A stretch of DNA of 49,832 nt from an uncultured Alphaproteobacteria bacterium. GTDB lineage: Bacteria; Pseudomonadota; Alphaproteobacteria; SP197. Each line of letters starts with the position of its first letter. The stretch's first letter is position 1. Below are positions 8,916-17,973 of the stretch, one piece after another. A program made the position numbers and the translations under genes. Location: assembly GCA_943787175.1 (NCBI GenBank), contig CALSLK010000035.1, positions 1 to 49,832 of the forward strand, in the 5' to 3' direction. Under the pieces are notes generated by a model. That model was not told the DNA's origin. It saw only the letters and a list, made by a program, of their open reading frames with translations, and did not search any database.

Positions 8916-9953
8916 TCAGCCCCGCGTGGTCTCGAACCCGGCCAGGAATGCCGCCAGATTGGCGCCCAGTTCATCACACAGATAGCCGCCCTCCTGCACC
9001 AGAACACTGGGCAGGTCGCGTTCGGCAGCAAAGGCACCAAAGCGTTCACCGACCCGGCCAAATCCACCGGTGGTGATCTTCAGGACACCGAGCGGATCGT
9101 TCTCCTGGGCATCAAAGCCTGCAGAGACCAGCAACACGCCGGGATCAAACGCAGCGACCGTTTCCAATGCCGAATCCAGCGCTTCCAGGAACCCGGTATC
9201 ATCGGTTCCAGGCGCCAGAGGCAGATTCCGTGTGGCGCCCGTGCCACGACCCTCTCCCCGCTCATGGGCATAACCCCAGAAGAAGGGGTAGAAGTTGGTG
9301 GGATCGCAATGGATCGAGATGAACAGAACATCCTCGCGCTCCCAGAAGATCGCCTGGGTGCCGTTGCCATGATGCACGTCAAAATCAACGATCGCCGCGC
9401 GGCCATGGGTTGGCAGCATGTGTTCGGTGGCAATCGCGACGTTGTTGAGGAAACAGAAGCCAGCGGCCATATCGCGAAAGGCGTGATGGCCTGGTGGTCG
9501 GCACAGCGCAAAGGCGTGGGAGGCCCCGTTGCGCACCTTGTCGGCAGCCGTCAGCGCGACATCGGCCGATGCCCTTGCGGCCTTCCAGGTTCCCGCACCA
9601 ATCGGGCAGGCACCATCGCCCATGTGATAACCGGCCTGCCCCACAATGTGTTCGGGCCTGCTGGCCTGGGGACGTGAGGGAAAGACATTGGGCAGGATTT
9701 CCGGCCCGCTTCCAGGCAGCTCCGACCAGCGCCGATGTGCGCCTTCCAAAAAGGTCAGGTAATCGGCGCTGTGCGCGCGCGCGACACATGCGTCATCAAA
9801 GCTCGCTGGCGCGACCACCGCATGATCGCCTGCGACCGCCTGATGCAGAACCTCGGCCCGGCGCGGCACCTCAGCAGGGGCCGCGATCTGCCCCCGTACC
9901 AGAAAGCTGATGGGGTCGTGGAGCCGATGCTCTTCACTGAAAACTACATCCAT
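8916..9953 (-). CDS. Histone deacetylase family amidohydrolase (acetylpolyamine amidohydrolase-like)
   Basis: A 345-residue zinc amidohydrolase of the arginase/deacetylase fold. Visible active-site parts are the paired histidines in RPPGHHA (His156/His157), zinc ligands in VDFDVHHGNG (Asp192 and His194), Asp281 in SAGFDAQENDPLG, and the GGY loop with Tyr324. Bacterial relatives remove acetyl groups from polyamines or other small amines; histones are absent, so a small-molecule substrate is inferred. The start is supported by a GGGGAGG motif upstream. It lies 26 bp downstream of a multi-pass membrane protein on the same strand and is probably co-transcribed with it. Confidence 0.92.
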   Translation of the reverse strand: MDVVFSEEHRLHDPISFLVRGQIAAPAEVPRRAEVLHQAVAGDHAVVAPASFDDACVARAHSADYLTFLEGAHRRWSELPGSGPEILPNVFPSRPQASRPEHIVGQAGYHMGDGACPIGAGTWKAARASADVALTAADKVRNGASHAFALCRPPGHHAFRDMAAGFCFLNNVAIATEHMLPTHGRAAIVDFDVHHGNGTQAIFWEREDVLFISIHCDPTNFYPFFWGYAHERGEGRGTGATRNLPLAPGTDDTGFLEALDSALETVAAFDPGVLLVSAGFDAQENDPLGVLKITTGGFGRVGERFGAFAAERDLPSVLVQEGGYLCDELGANLAAFLAGFETTRG

Positions 9954-9979
9954 CGCACTGCCCCTCCCCGGGGCCTAAC

Positions 9980-11456
9980 TCATACAAACATCATTGCCGT
10001 GGCAAACAGCAGAATCACCGCGCACCAGACAAGCGTCATGACCAGAAGCCGTGTTCCCCGCTCCTGGCGCTGATCGAACACCGCCATGGACACCAGACCA
10101 AGCGTTGCCGCAGCCGTCATGATCCAGAGCGGTTCGCGTGCAACACCGATCAACGTGATCGCGATGGCCATGGCAATCCCCAGATTGCCGATCCAGACCG
10201 CCGCCATGGCGCGCGGTTGTGCCGTTTGCGCAGGGCGCCGTCCCGTCGATTCATCGACCAGATGCGCCAGCCCGGCAATTGCAGCACCTGCCCCGAACAC
10301 TGTCACCAGCAATAACCGGCGCGACACGAAGTTGTCGATATTGAGTCCCGGCAAGGTAAGCGCGCCAGCCCAGAAGGCGGCCAGGGCCAACAGGCCGCCG
10401 CCGATCAGTTCGAGTACCATGGGCGGTCTTGGTGCGCCCATTGGCCAGATCACGATCAGCAGGATCAGCGCAAAGATACCAAGTGCGGGCAAAATACTGA
10501 CCGACACACCAACAGCCAGCAGGCAGGCCATGATGGCAACGGCAACCATGTCACCGCTGGCAAGCAGGCTGCTACGCCGACGCACCCGTCCGCAGATCGA
10601 TGCACCAATCAGGCCGATCAATGCCAGCCCCATGATGACGCCCAGCAGGCCATAGATCGAAGGCGGCAGGAACAGGGAAGGCAGCCACGCCTCCAGACTC
10701 CGGCTCTGTGTCTGGGCTGCCACGACGTAACCCCAGACCACGGCCAAAGCGACGAACACCAGCACGGTAGCCGGCCATTCACGCTCCAACGTCCGCCAGG
10801 CGCGCCTTGCCGATTCTCCCCCCGCGATCAGCCAGAGAGACAGGACAATGGCCAGCAGGGGCAGATGCAGAAGAAAACTCCTGTGGGCCTCGTTGCGATC
10901 GGCAATCAGGGCGCCTTTGACGGCAACCCCACCCAGATCCAACAACCAGGCATGAAATTGCTCGTAACGCAGACCACCGATGGCAATCAAGGCCGAGGCA
11001 ACCACGAACAACGCAATCTGCACGGGGGTGGCGCGTCTGGCTTAGTGCAACGCAGAATGCAATCGCTGCAACCGAGAGCCCCGCCACGGCAAGCATCTCG
11101 TCAAAGGTAAGGTTAGGCCAGATCGCTCCGGCCACGGGCTCTGAACACAGCCCCAGCAACACGACCGCCCCCAGGGCCAACCCGGTTCTTGTATCGGTCT
11201 TCAGGGAGAGATGCGCCGCCAGTCCAAAGGCAAGGCCCATGACCGTCCAGCGCAACGCCTCACCCAGAAGCACAAGCGCCTGGACGCCAGGGCTGGCGTA
11301 CAGCGGCAACACCTGCTGTATCGGCAACCACAGATCAAACAGAATACGCAGACCGACCACACACATGCCCAACAACAGGGCCTCGCCCACGCTTTCGGGC
11401 GGCCATGCAGGCACCAGCAGCCTGCGCACTTTGCTGTCAGGTGAAGGGTCGCTCAT
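9980..11456 (-). CDS. Multi-pass inner-membrane protein, unrecognised, with a frameshift
   Basis: I do not recognise this family. It reads as one membrane protein of about 490 residues with roughly 12 hydrophobic segments, split into two frames. The first part (from 11456) runs to about FCVALSQTRHP. The second continues one frame over as VQIALFVVASALIAIGG and ends at 9980. The break falls on a run of five G (11024-11028, C on the coding strand), which fits a one-base homopolymer miscount. If the shift is real, the protein is truncated after about 150 residues. It is upstream of, and probably co-transcribed with, the deacetylase-like gene, so a transport or envelope role linked to an acetylated amine is possible but unproven. 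Confidence 0.7.
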
Positions 11457-11663
11457 GAACGGTCCATCATTGTCTTCCAGGCAAAGGCTTCTGCGGCCCT
11501 TGCCTTGCGGTCTCCCATGTCCCCACCATAAGGCCTCATTGAAGCAAGTCGAACGGGCATCAACGCCAAATTCTGCGTTTGATACGCGCCCAAGGCTTTA
11601 CCGGATGGCTGTCCGGGCTAAGATCATCAGCAATCACCTAGTCCATGCTCCGGGGAGCCTGAC

Positions 11664-12545
11664 ATGTCACGATCCGTCATCATTACCTGCGCCATCACTG
11701 GTGGCGGGGATACCGTGGGAAAAAGTGACAAGGTTCCGGTCACGCCGGAACAGATCGCCAATTCTGCCATCGAAGCAGGCAAGGCCGGTGCAGCGATCTG
11801 CCATTGCCACGTGCGCGACCCTGAAACGGGTGCAGCCTCCATGCGCAAGGATCTCTATGCCGAGGTTACCCAGCGCATCCGCGATTCCGACAGCAACATC
11901 GTGATCAATCTCACGACCGGGCCCGGTGCGCGATTCACACCCTCCGCCGAAAATCCGGCAGTCAACGCCAGCCCGGGCTCGTTCCGCAAGCCGGAGGAAC
12001 GCACCGCCCATGTCGAGGAACTGTTGCCGGAAGTCTGCAGCCTGGATGTCGCGACCCTGAACTTTGGCGAACACGCTTTCGTCAACACGCCACAGCATCT
12101 TGCCATCATGGCTGAACGCATCCGCAAGGCCGGCATCAAGCCAGAGCTGGAAGTGTTCGATGCCGGACACCTACGTCTGGCACGCAAGATGATCGATGAC
12201 GGGCTGATTGATTCCCCGCCCATGTTCCAGCTTTGCCTGGGCATCCCCTGGGGTGCGCCCGCAACGCCCGAGAGCGTTACCTACATGAAGAACATGCTGC
12301 CCAAGGATGCGCTGTGGGCAGGTTTTGGCATCTCGCGCCAGCAGATGCCCATGGTGGCCGAGATCGTCAATCTGGGCGGCCATGTCCGCGTCGGGTTGGA
12401 GGACAACCTCTATCTCGAAAAGGGTGTTCTGGCGACCAACGCCCAGCTTGTCGAGAAAGCTGCCGGCATCATCACCCTTCTGGGTGCCAATGTTGCTACA
12501 CCCGATGAGGCACGCCAGATACTGGGGCTTCGGGGCACGCAATGA
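11664..12545 (+). CDS. Beta-keto acid cleavage enzyme (BKACE, DUF849)
   Basis: A 293-residue TIM-barrel protein of the BKACE family, which condenses a beta-keto acid with acetyl-CoA to give acetoacetate plus a CoA ester. The zinc-binding HCHVRDPETG and the conserved ITCAITGGGDTVGKSDKVPVTP are near the N-terminus. NFGEHAFVNTP, ELEVFDAGHLRLA, LCLGIPWGAPATPE and GHVRVGLEDNLYL follow in the usual order. The opening motif is the kind I associate with 3-dehydrocarnitine-cleaving members, so carnitine degradation is possible. No carnitine dehydrogenase or thioesterase lies beside it. The stop overlaps the start of the next SDR by four bases (ATGA), indicating translational coupling. Confidence 0.9.
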   Translation: MSRSVIITCAITGGGDTVGKSDKVPVTPEQIANSAIEAGKAGAAICHCHVRDPETGAASMRKDLYAEVTQRIRDSDSNIVINLTTGPGARFTPSAENPAVNASPGSFRKPEERTAHVEELLPEVCSLDVATLNFGEHAFVNTPQHLAIMAERIRKAGIKPELEVFDAGHLRLARKMIDDGLIDSPPMFQLCLGIPWGAPATPESVTYMKNMLPKDALWAGFGISRQQMPMVAEIVNLGGHVRVGLEDNLYLEKGVLATNAQLVEKAAGIITLLGANVATPDEARQILGLRGTQ

Positions 12546-13303
12546 TCACAGCTGATCTGGCCGGCAAGCGCACCCTGGTGACCGGTGCTGCATCCGGCAT
12601 CGGGCTGGCAACAGCAGAGATGTTTGCCCGTTGTGGCGCCAAGGTTGCGATCAACGATCTGCCCCGCAATCCCAACCTGGAAGCCGAGGTCGAGCGCCTG
12701 CGCGGCGAAGGGCTTGATGTCATCGCCGCCGGTGGCAATGTTGGCGACCCTCAGGATTGCAGGCGCATGATCAGCCAGGCCATTGCCGACCTCGGCGGTC
12801 TCGATCACTTGATCAACAATGCGGGAACACCAGGCACCAAAAGTCCGGTACCGCCCTCTGACCTGGACGCCATCGACGAAGGCTTCTGGGATCGCGTGCT
12901 GTCGGTCAACCTGGTCGGGCCCTATCGCTGCTGCCAGTCGGCTGTCGACGCCCTGCGCGAAAGCAACGGCGCCATCGTCAACACCTGCTCCATCGCCGGC
13001 CTTACCGGCGTGGGCTCATCAACGGCCTACGCCGCAACCAAGGCCGGACTCATCAACATGACTCAGGCGCTGGCAAAGGCACTGGCACCCGACATCCGGG
13101 TCAACGCCATTGCACCAGGTGTCGTGGACAGCCCCTGGGAATGCCAGTGGTCCGATGAAGATCAGCCTGCCCGTATTGCCAGAGTTCCGCTCAAACGTGC
13201 GGGCGTGCCCGTCGATTACGCAGAATCCATTCTGTTTCTTGCTGCCGGCGGCGCTTACATCACAGGCCACACGCTGGTCGTCGATGGCGGCGTGACGGCC
13301 TGA
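12542..13303 (+). CDS. SDR family oxidoreductase coupled to the BKACE gene
   Basis: A 253-residue classical short-chain dehydrogenase with TGAASGIG for cofactor binding, INNAG near residue 94, CSIAG with the active-site Ser and the catalytic YAATK. The C-terminal GGAYITGHTLVVDGG is typical. Four-base overlap with the cleavage-enzyme gene strongly suggests the two act in one pathway, for example oxidising a hydroxy acid to the beta-keto acid that BKACE cleaves. That role is inference. Its 3' end faces the flavin/2Fe-2S reductase gene across 61 bp without a clear terminator. Confidence 0.88.
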   Translation: MITADLAGKRTLVTGAASGIGLATAEMFARCGAKVAINDLPRNPNLEAEVERLRGEGLDVIAAGGNVGDPQDCRRMISQAIADLGGLDHLINNAGTPGTKSPVPPSDLDAIDEGFWDRVLSVNLVGPYRCCQSAVDALRESNGAIVNTCSIAGLTGVGSSTAYAATKAGLINMTQALAKALAPDIRVNAIAPGVVDSPWECQWSDEDQPARIARVPLKRAGVPVDYAESILFLAAGGAYITGHTLVVDGGVTA

Positions 13304-13364
13304 TCATTCGCGGGATCGACCATCGTACGACTGCAGGCGACGTTATCCTCGCGCCGGACCGTTC

Positions 13365-14321
13365 CTAAAGATCCAGTTTCAGAACCGGTGACTTGGAGCG
13401 GCTGCAGCAGACCATGATGAATTCGCCGCGTTCCTTTTCCTCGTCATCGAGAACGAAGTCGCGGTGGTCGGCATCGCCGCTCAACATGACTGTGGCACAG
13501 GTGCCGCAAATGCCTTCCTCGCACATGGTTTCGACTTCAAATCCGTTCGCACGCAGAACGTCCACAATGCTCTTGTCGGCGGGCACATCAAGCATCTGCC
13601 CGGTGCTCGCAATCTCGACCTGGAACGCTTCACTGTCGCCATGCTCGACGGTTTCGTCGACCGAGAAAAACTCGAAATGCACGGTGCCGCGCGGCCAGTG
13701 ATCAGCGGCTTGTTCGCAGGCATGCATGAAGCCGCCGGGACCGCAGTAATAGACATGCGCGCCGTCGCGGACGTCTTTGAGGAAACCAGCAATGTCGAAG
13801 CCTTCTGCCGGATTGCCGTTGTCATGGTGGAAGTGGACCTTGTCGGCAAAGTTCGAAGCAGCAATCTCATCCTTGAACGCCGTTCTGGCTGGCGTCCGGG
13901 TGCAGTAATGCATCTCGAAGGACTCGCCGCGCGCCGAAAGGTCCCGCGCCATGGCCATCATCGGCGTCACGCCGATACCACCAGCCATCAGGATGTGATG
14001 TTTGGCCTGATCGGAAAGCGGAAAGTTGTTGCGTGGCGTGTGGACGGTAACCGCGTCACCCTCCTTGAGGTTGTCGTGCATCCACACCGAGCCACCGCGG
14101 CTCTCGGGCTCACGCAGGACTGCGATGACATAGCGGTCCACGTCGGCGGGATCGCTGGAGATCGAATACTGACGGGCCAATCCGTTGCCAAGCTCGATAT
14201 CGAGATGACCGCCGGCGGTAAACATCGGCAGCAGGCCACCCTTGGGATCGACCAGCTCGTAAGACTGGATGCCTTCGGCTTCTTGCGTGATCTTGTTGAC
14301 CTTGAGCGACAGGGTCGTCAT
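13365..14321 (-). CDS. PDR/VanB family oxidoreductase (FMN and 2Fe-2S reductase)
   Basis: A 318-residue reductase of the phthalate dioxygenase reductase type. An FMN-binding barrel (RQYSISSDP) comes first, then an NADH domain (MAGGIGVTPMMAMA, YYCGPGGFM), then a C-terminal plant-type 2Fe-2S domain with CEEGICGTC and a later Cys (VCCSRS). Such proteins pass electrons from NADH to a Rieske or other oxygenase. No Rieske oxygenase is visible in the window. The nearest same-strand gene upstream is the unrecognised 502-residue protein, 125 bp away, which may be its partner. This assignment of partner is inference only. Confidence 0.9.
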   Translation of the reverse strand: MTTLSLKVNKITQEAEGIQSYELVDPKGGLLPMFTAGGHLDIELGNGLARQYSISSDPADVDRYVIAVLREPESRGGSVWMHDNLKEGDAVTVHTPRNNFPLSDQAKHHILMAGGIGVTPMMAMARDLSARGESFEMHYCTRTPARTAFKDEIAASNFADKVHFHHDNGNPAEGFDIAGFLKDVRDGAHVYYCGPGGFMHACEQAADHWPRGTVHFEFFSVDETVEHGDSEAFQVEIASTGQMLDVPADKSIVDVLRANGFEVETMCEEGICGTCATVMLSGDADHRDFVLDDEEKERGEFIMVCCSRSKSPVLKLDL

Positions 14322-14446
14322 CGGCTGCTCCTGTTACAGACGGACCGGACCGGCCCGTGAATCACATCAGTGTGGGCGCCCATATAGGATAAAAAACCGC
14401 CAAATGCGAGCCATGGAACTGCTGAATTATCGCTGCTTGCGGTCGA

Positions 14447-15955
14447 TCAGGCGGCAAGACTCAGAGTGATTTCCGGATAGACCCTGCACGGCTTGGTCGG
14501 CACCACCACGGCGCACTGCTTGACTGCGGAAACCGCATGGACCCATCGCCAGGGTTCACGGCAGATATGGAACTCTTCCCAGGCTGCCTGCTGCAACTTG
14601 TAGGCATGCATTTCGCTGGCGTCCTCGCGGCTGACCAGTGCCGTCGTCAGGCGGAACAGGTCTTCGGGATCGTGCCCGGCCTTCATGTAGGCCTCAGCCA
14701 GACGCGTGACGTCATGCACTGCGTCAAAGGCCACAAGATGGTTGATGGCAACCGGCAGATTGGTCACGTCGTAGCCATCGATCCCCAGAATGCCCGATTC
14801 GATACCGGCAAGCAGCTCATCGGCGCCAGCCTTGCTCAGCGCATCGTCTCCGACCTGCCAGTCCCAGGTGAGCGTGTGGTCTAGGTAACGCACCTCGTAA
14901 CTCCACGCCCATCCGATCAGAGCCAGCGCCTTGTTACGGAAGCTGACCTCAGGGAACCCGATCAGATAACGCCGGGCGGCAATGCCAGTGTGGATATGCA
15001 CATCGAACGGGTTGTTGCTGTGCGAGCGCAGGAAAATACGCCCACCACCAAGCGACATGGCCTCACAGGTACCTTCCAGCGAAAGGCCCTGGCCCATGGC
15101 GCGTGCCACCATTTCAGGAATCGCAGCAATGGTCGAAACCCGGCCCATCTCCTCAGCCAATGCCTCGATCGCCGCTGTTTCATGCGCCCCGGTCTTTTCA
15201 GGCACGCGTTCGGCACTAAGGCCATGTTCATCGAACAGGGCTTCAAGCTCGGGGAAGCGTTTGTAGAGGTCGATGCCTTCGGTGATCGAGGCTTCATCGA
15301 ATTCGCCAAAGGCGTCAAAGGACGCATGACGCGAGAGGAACCGCACGACCGGCCGCATCAGAATAGGTGCCCATTCCCAGCCGATCGCATCAGCCGCACG
15401 CATGGCATAGATGGGATAGAGGAAATAGTGATCATCCAGATTGTTGCGACGCAGGGAAATGGTCAGAAGGCTTTCGAGAATCTGGCCGCGCGTGGCTTTC
15501 TCGCAAGCCAGGGTCATGGCGCGCTCGGCCAGGCGCGGCTCGCGGTCGAACATCGCCTTTTCCAGGCGCGCCAAAGCCTTTTCTGCCGTGACATCGCGAT
15601 TGAGGTCATCGAACGACACCATCGCGGCCGGGCCCATCGAGGGGAGATGTATATGCTTGTTGGCCAGCGCAACACACTGCAGCACGGGCAGGTCGCGGTC
15701 GGCTTCACCCAGGCGCTCCATCATACCGATCACGGCGTGAATGCCGGCTGTGGGATGCACCGGGCCGCCATGATGATCAGCCGGCAGCTCCGTCGAGCGT
15801 GAAACCGCCAGAGCAGCTGCAGCAACCAGCGCCTTGCGATCTTCACCGGCATTCAGGCGGGCAATCGACTTCTCGATGATCTGGTCGCGCGGCGTGTCCT
15901 CAATGAAGCGGACCCGCTCTTCCATTGCAGCTTCAAACTCAACCAAACGCACCAT
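14447..15955 (-). CDS. Uncharacterised 502-residue protein next to a PDR-type reductase
   Basis: I do not firmly recognise this protein. It is soluble and mostly alpha-helical in appearance, with no signal peptide. Histidine-rich, possibly metal-binding segments are seen: DHHGGPVHPTAGIHAV near residues 59-74, ANKHIHLPSMGP near 97-108, FLRSHSNNPFDVHIHTG near 307-323 and a late EMHAYKLQQAAWEEFH. The layout weakly recalls questin-oxidase-like proteins, but I would not name it so without a profile search. Its position upstream of the reductase on the same strand would suit an oxygenase or other redox partner. The ATG at 15955 is the first usable start. Confidence 0.6.
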   Translation of the reverse strand: MVRLVEFEAAMEERVRFIEDTPRDQIIEKSIARLNAGEDRKALVAAAALAVSRSTELPADHHGGPVHPTAGIHAVIGMMERLGEADRDLPVLQCVALANKHIHLPSMGPAAMVSFDDLNRDVTAEKALARLEKAMFDREPRLAERAMTLACEKATRGQILESLLTISLRRNNLDDHYFLYPIYAMRAADAIGWEWAPILMRPVVRFLSRHASFDAFGEFDEASITEGIDLYKRFPELEALFDEHGLSAERVPEKTGAHETAAIEALAEEMGRVSTIAAIPEMVARAMGQGLSLEGTCEAMSLGGGRIFLRSHSNNPFDVHIHTGIAARRYLIGFPEVSFRNKALALIGWAWSYEVRYLDHTLTWDWQVGDDALSKAGADELLAGIESGILGIDGYDVTNLPVAINHLVAFDAVHDVTRLAEAYMKAGHDPEDLFRLTTALVSREDASEMHAYKLQQAAWEEFHICREPWRWVHAVSAVKQCAVVVPTKPCRVYPEITLSLAA

Positions 15956-16155
15956 GACGATCTCCCATCGCGCAATCCTTGATTCCGTCTGTAACCATAG
16001 CGAACAAGCCCGTGTTTGTAGACTGCCTTCTTGCAGGAGCGTAAGGACCGCCAGGACTCGGTTGTCAGATGCAGTTTCGCCTCGACAAGTGGGCTGCTCA
16101 CGTTCGAAGGTCCGGCGCTCTCTGAGTTATCCGACATCCATCGTCACGGGGAATC

Positions 16156-17418
16156 ATGGCGCGCAAGAAACGACAACGTCTGGAAGTCATGATCGATGCC
16201 CTGGGCGCACGCGGCGACGGCGTCGCGCACGCAGGTGGGCAAACCCTGTTTGTCGCAGGCGCGCTTGCCGGTGAACGCTGCCTTGTCGAGCCTGGTCAGA
16301 AACGTGGCGATGGGCGTGAGGCACGCCTGATTGAACGCCTGGAAGGCTCACCACAACGGCGCGAGCCGCCCTGCCCTCATGCCTCACGCTGTGGCGGCTG
16401 TGTGCTCCAGCACGCAGAGCCTGAGCTTTATACCGCCTGGAAACACAGCAGCCTTGTCGACACGCTGGCGCGCCGCGGCTTTGGTGCCAATCTGGTCGCA
16501 CCGCTGGAAAGCGCGCCACCAGCCAGCCGCCGACGCCTCCGGTTTGCCGTAGCCCGTCGCAACCAGGGTTACAGCCCCGCGTTCAGGGCCGGGCACAGTC
16601 ACGACCTTGTTGCCATCGACCAGTGCATGATCGCTGATTCCTGCCTGCTGGAAGCAGCCACCAGGCTTTGCACCGCGCTTGGGCCTGCAGGGATTCGCGA
16701 GATCGAGCTGACCGCAACCACAAGCGGCATCGACGCTCTGGTAATGGCCTCCTCGGATCCCGATCTTGCCCTTGCCGAACGCCTGCCTGACCTCGCGCGT
16801 GAAGCCGGTCTGGCCCGTCTGGCCTGGAAGCCGAGCGGTGGCCCGGTCTATGTCGTGGCCCAGCAGGCAGAACCTGCCATGCGCTTTGGTCCGGTCTCCC
16901 TGACCCTGCCACCGGGCGCCTTTGTCCAGCCGACCGAATGGGGTGAGAAGCGTATTGTCAGTCTGATCCGACCACTGCTGGCCAATTGCGACAATATCGC
17001 CGATCTCTATGCCGGCTGCGGCGCCCTGGGCTTTGCCCTGCTGCCCGGCCCAAAACTCTCCATGTTCGAATCGGTCGATGTCATGACGGTTGCCGCACGC
17101 ACGGCCGCACGCCTTGCCGGCCTCGACATCACTGCCACCACACGCGATCTCGAGATTCAGCCGCTCATCGCCTCCGATCTCGAGCGCTTTGACGGCGTCG
17201 TGCTTGACCCGCCGCGCAACGGCGCGCGATCCACCTGCGAGGCCCTGGCCATGTCTGGCGTCAAGACCATCGCCTATGTTTCCTGCCATCCCGGCAGTTT
17301 CAGCCGCGATGCCCGTATTCTGGCCGATGGCGGATTTGCGCTGGAACGTGTCTGGCCGGTCGATCAGTTCCTCTGGTCGCACCATCTGGAGCTGGTTGCA
17401 CATTTCGTCCGTCGTTGA
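16156..17418 (+). CDS. TrmA/RumA-type class I SAM-dependent RNA methyltransferase (RlmD-like)
   Basis: A 420-residue RNA uracil-5-methyltransferase family protein. An N-terminal TRAM-like domain (EVMIDALGARGDGVAH) is followed by the iron-sulfur cysteines PCPHASRCGGC. The SAM-binding domain has GAFVQPTEWGE, LYAGCGALGF and LDPPRNGARS, and the catalytic Cys lies in YVSCHPGSF. Family members methylate U in 23S rRNA or tRNA; which site is used here cannot be read. A GGGGAA motif precedes the ATG. greA follows 68 bp downstream on the same strand. Confidence 0.92.
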   Translation: MARKKRQRLEVMIDALGARGDGVAHAGGQTLFVAGALAGERCLVEPGQKRGDGREARLIERLEGSPQRREPPCPHASRCGGCVLQHAEPELYTAWKHSSLVDTLARRGFGANLVAPLESAPPASRRRLRFAVARRNQGYSPAFRAGHSHDLVAIDQCMIADSCLLEAATRLCTALGPAGIREIELTATTSGIDALVMASSDPDLALAERLPDLAREAGLARLAWKPSGGPVYVVAQQAEPAMRFGPVSLTLPPGAFVQPTEWGEKRIVSLIRPLLANCDNIADLYAGCGALGFALLPGPKLSMFESVDVMTVAARTAARLAGLDITATTRDLEIQPLIASDLERFDGVVLDPPRNGARSTCEALAMSGVKTIAYVSCHPGSFSRDARILADGGFALERVWPVDQFLWSHHLELVAHFVRR

Positions 17419-17486
17419 CGCGCCGCGTCGTTCGGTGCGATGACGGATGTTCGAGCAACACAGTCACCTCCGAATGGAGCATCACG

Positions 17487-17957
17487 ATGGTCACGTCGCC
17501 CATCACGCCTGAAGGTTTCAAACGGCTCAGCGATGAGCTGAAGTTCCGCAAGAATGTCGAACGGCACGAGATTTCGCGCGCCATTGAAACTGCGCGCGAG
17601 CACGGCGATCTCAAGGAGAACGCCGAGTATCATGCTGCCAAGGACAAGCAGGGCATGGCCGAGGCGCGCATCCGCCATCTTGAAGGCGCGCTGGGCGAAG
17701 CTCAGATCGTCGACCCAAAGAAGCAGCCTTCCAGCAAGATCGGGTTCGGCGCCTTTGTCACGGTGGTCGATCTGGAGACTGAAAAAGAAGCGACCTATCA
17801 GATCGTGGGTGAATACGAATCGGACCTTGATGAAGGCCGTATCTCGATCAAGAGCCCCATCGCGCGTGCCCTGATGGGCAAGGAAGCCGGTGATGACGTC
17901 GCGTTCAAGACGCCCAAGGGCGAGCGTGAGCTTGAGATCACGGCAATCACGTACTGA
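17487..17957 (+). CDS. greA: Transcription elongation factor GreA
   Basis: A 156-residue GreA of normal length. The N-terminal coiled coil includes AREHGDLKENAEYHAAKDKQG, with the acidic tip that enters the RNA polymerase secondary channel. The C-terminal domain has YQIVGEYESDLDEGRISIKSPIARALMGK. GreA stimulates cleavage of backtracked transcripts. The ATG at 17487 has a GGAG motif 7 bases upstream and matches the usual N-terminus; the in-frame start at 17415 adds untypical residues. Just past the stop lies a 17-bp match to the palindromic element found in the DUF2207 gene. Confidence 0.96.
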   Translation: MVTSPITPEGFKRLSDELKFRKNVERHEISRAIETAREHGDLKENAEYHAAKDKQGMAEARIRHLEGALGEAQIVDPKKQPSSKIGFGAFVTVVDLETEKEATYQIVGEYESDLDEGRISIKSPIARALMGKEAGDDVAFKTPKGERELEITAITY

Positions 17958-17973
17958 ACGCGATCTGCTCTAG
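17957..17973. repeat. 17-bp relic matching the end of the palindromic element at 24501-24563
   Basis: The string AACGCGATCTGCTCTAG matches AACGCGATCTGCTTTAG at 24548-24564 at 16 of 17 positions. It starts at the last base of the greA stop codon and reaches into the end of the EamA gene. The matching opposite arm is absent here, so it may be an eroded or partial copy, or chance similarity. Confidence 0.4.
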
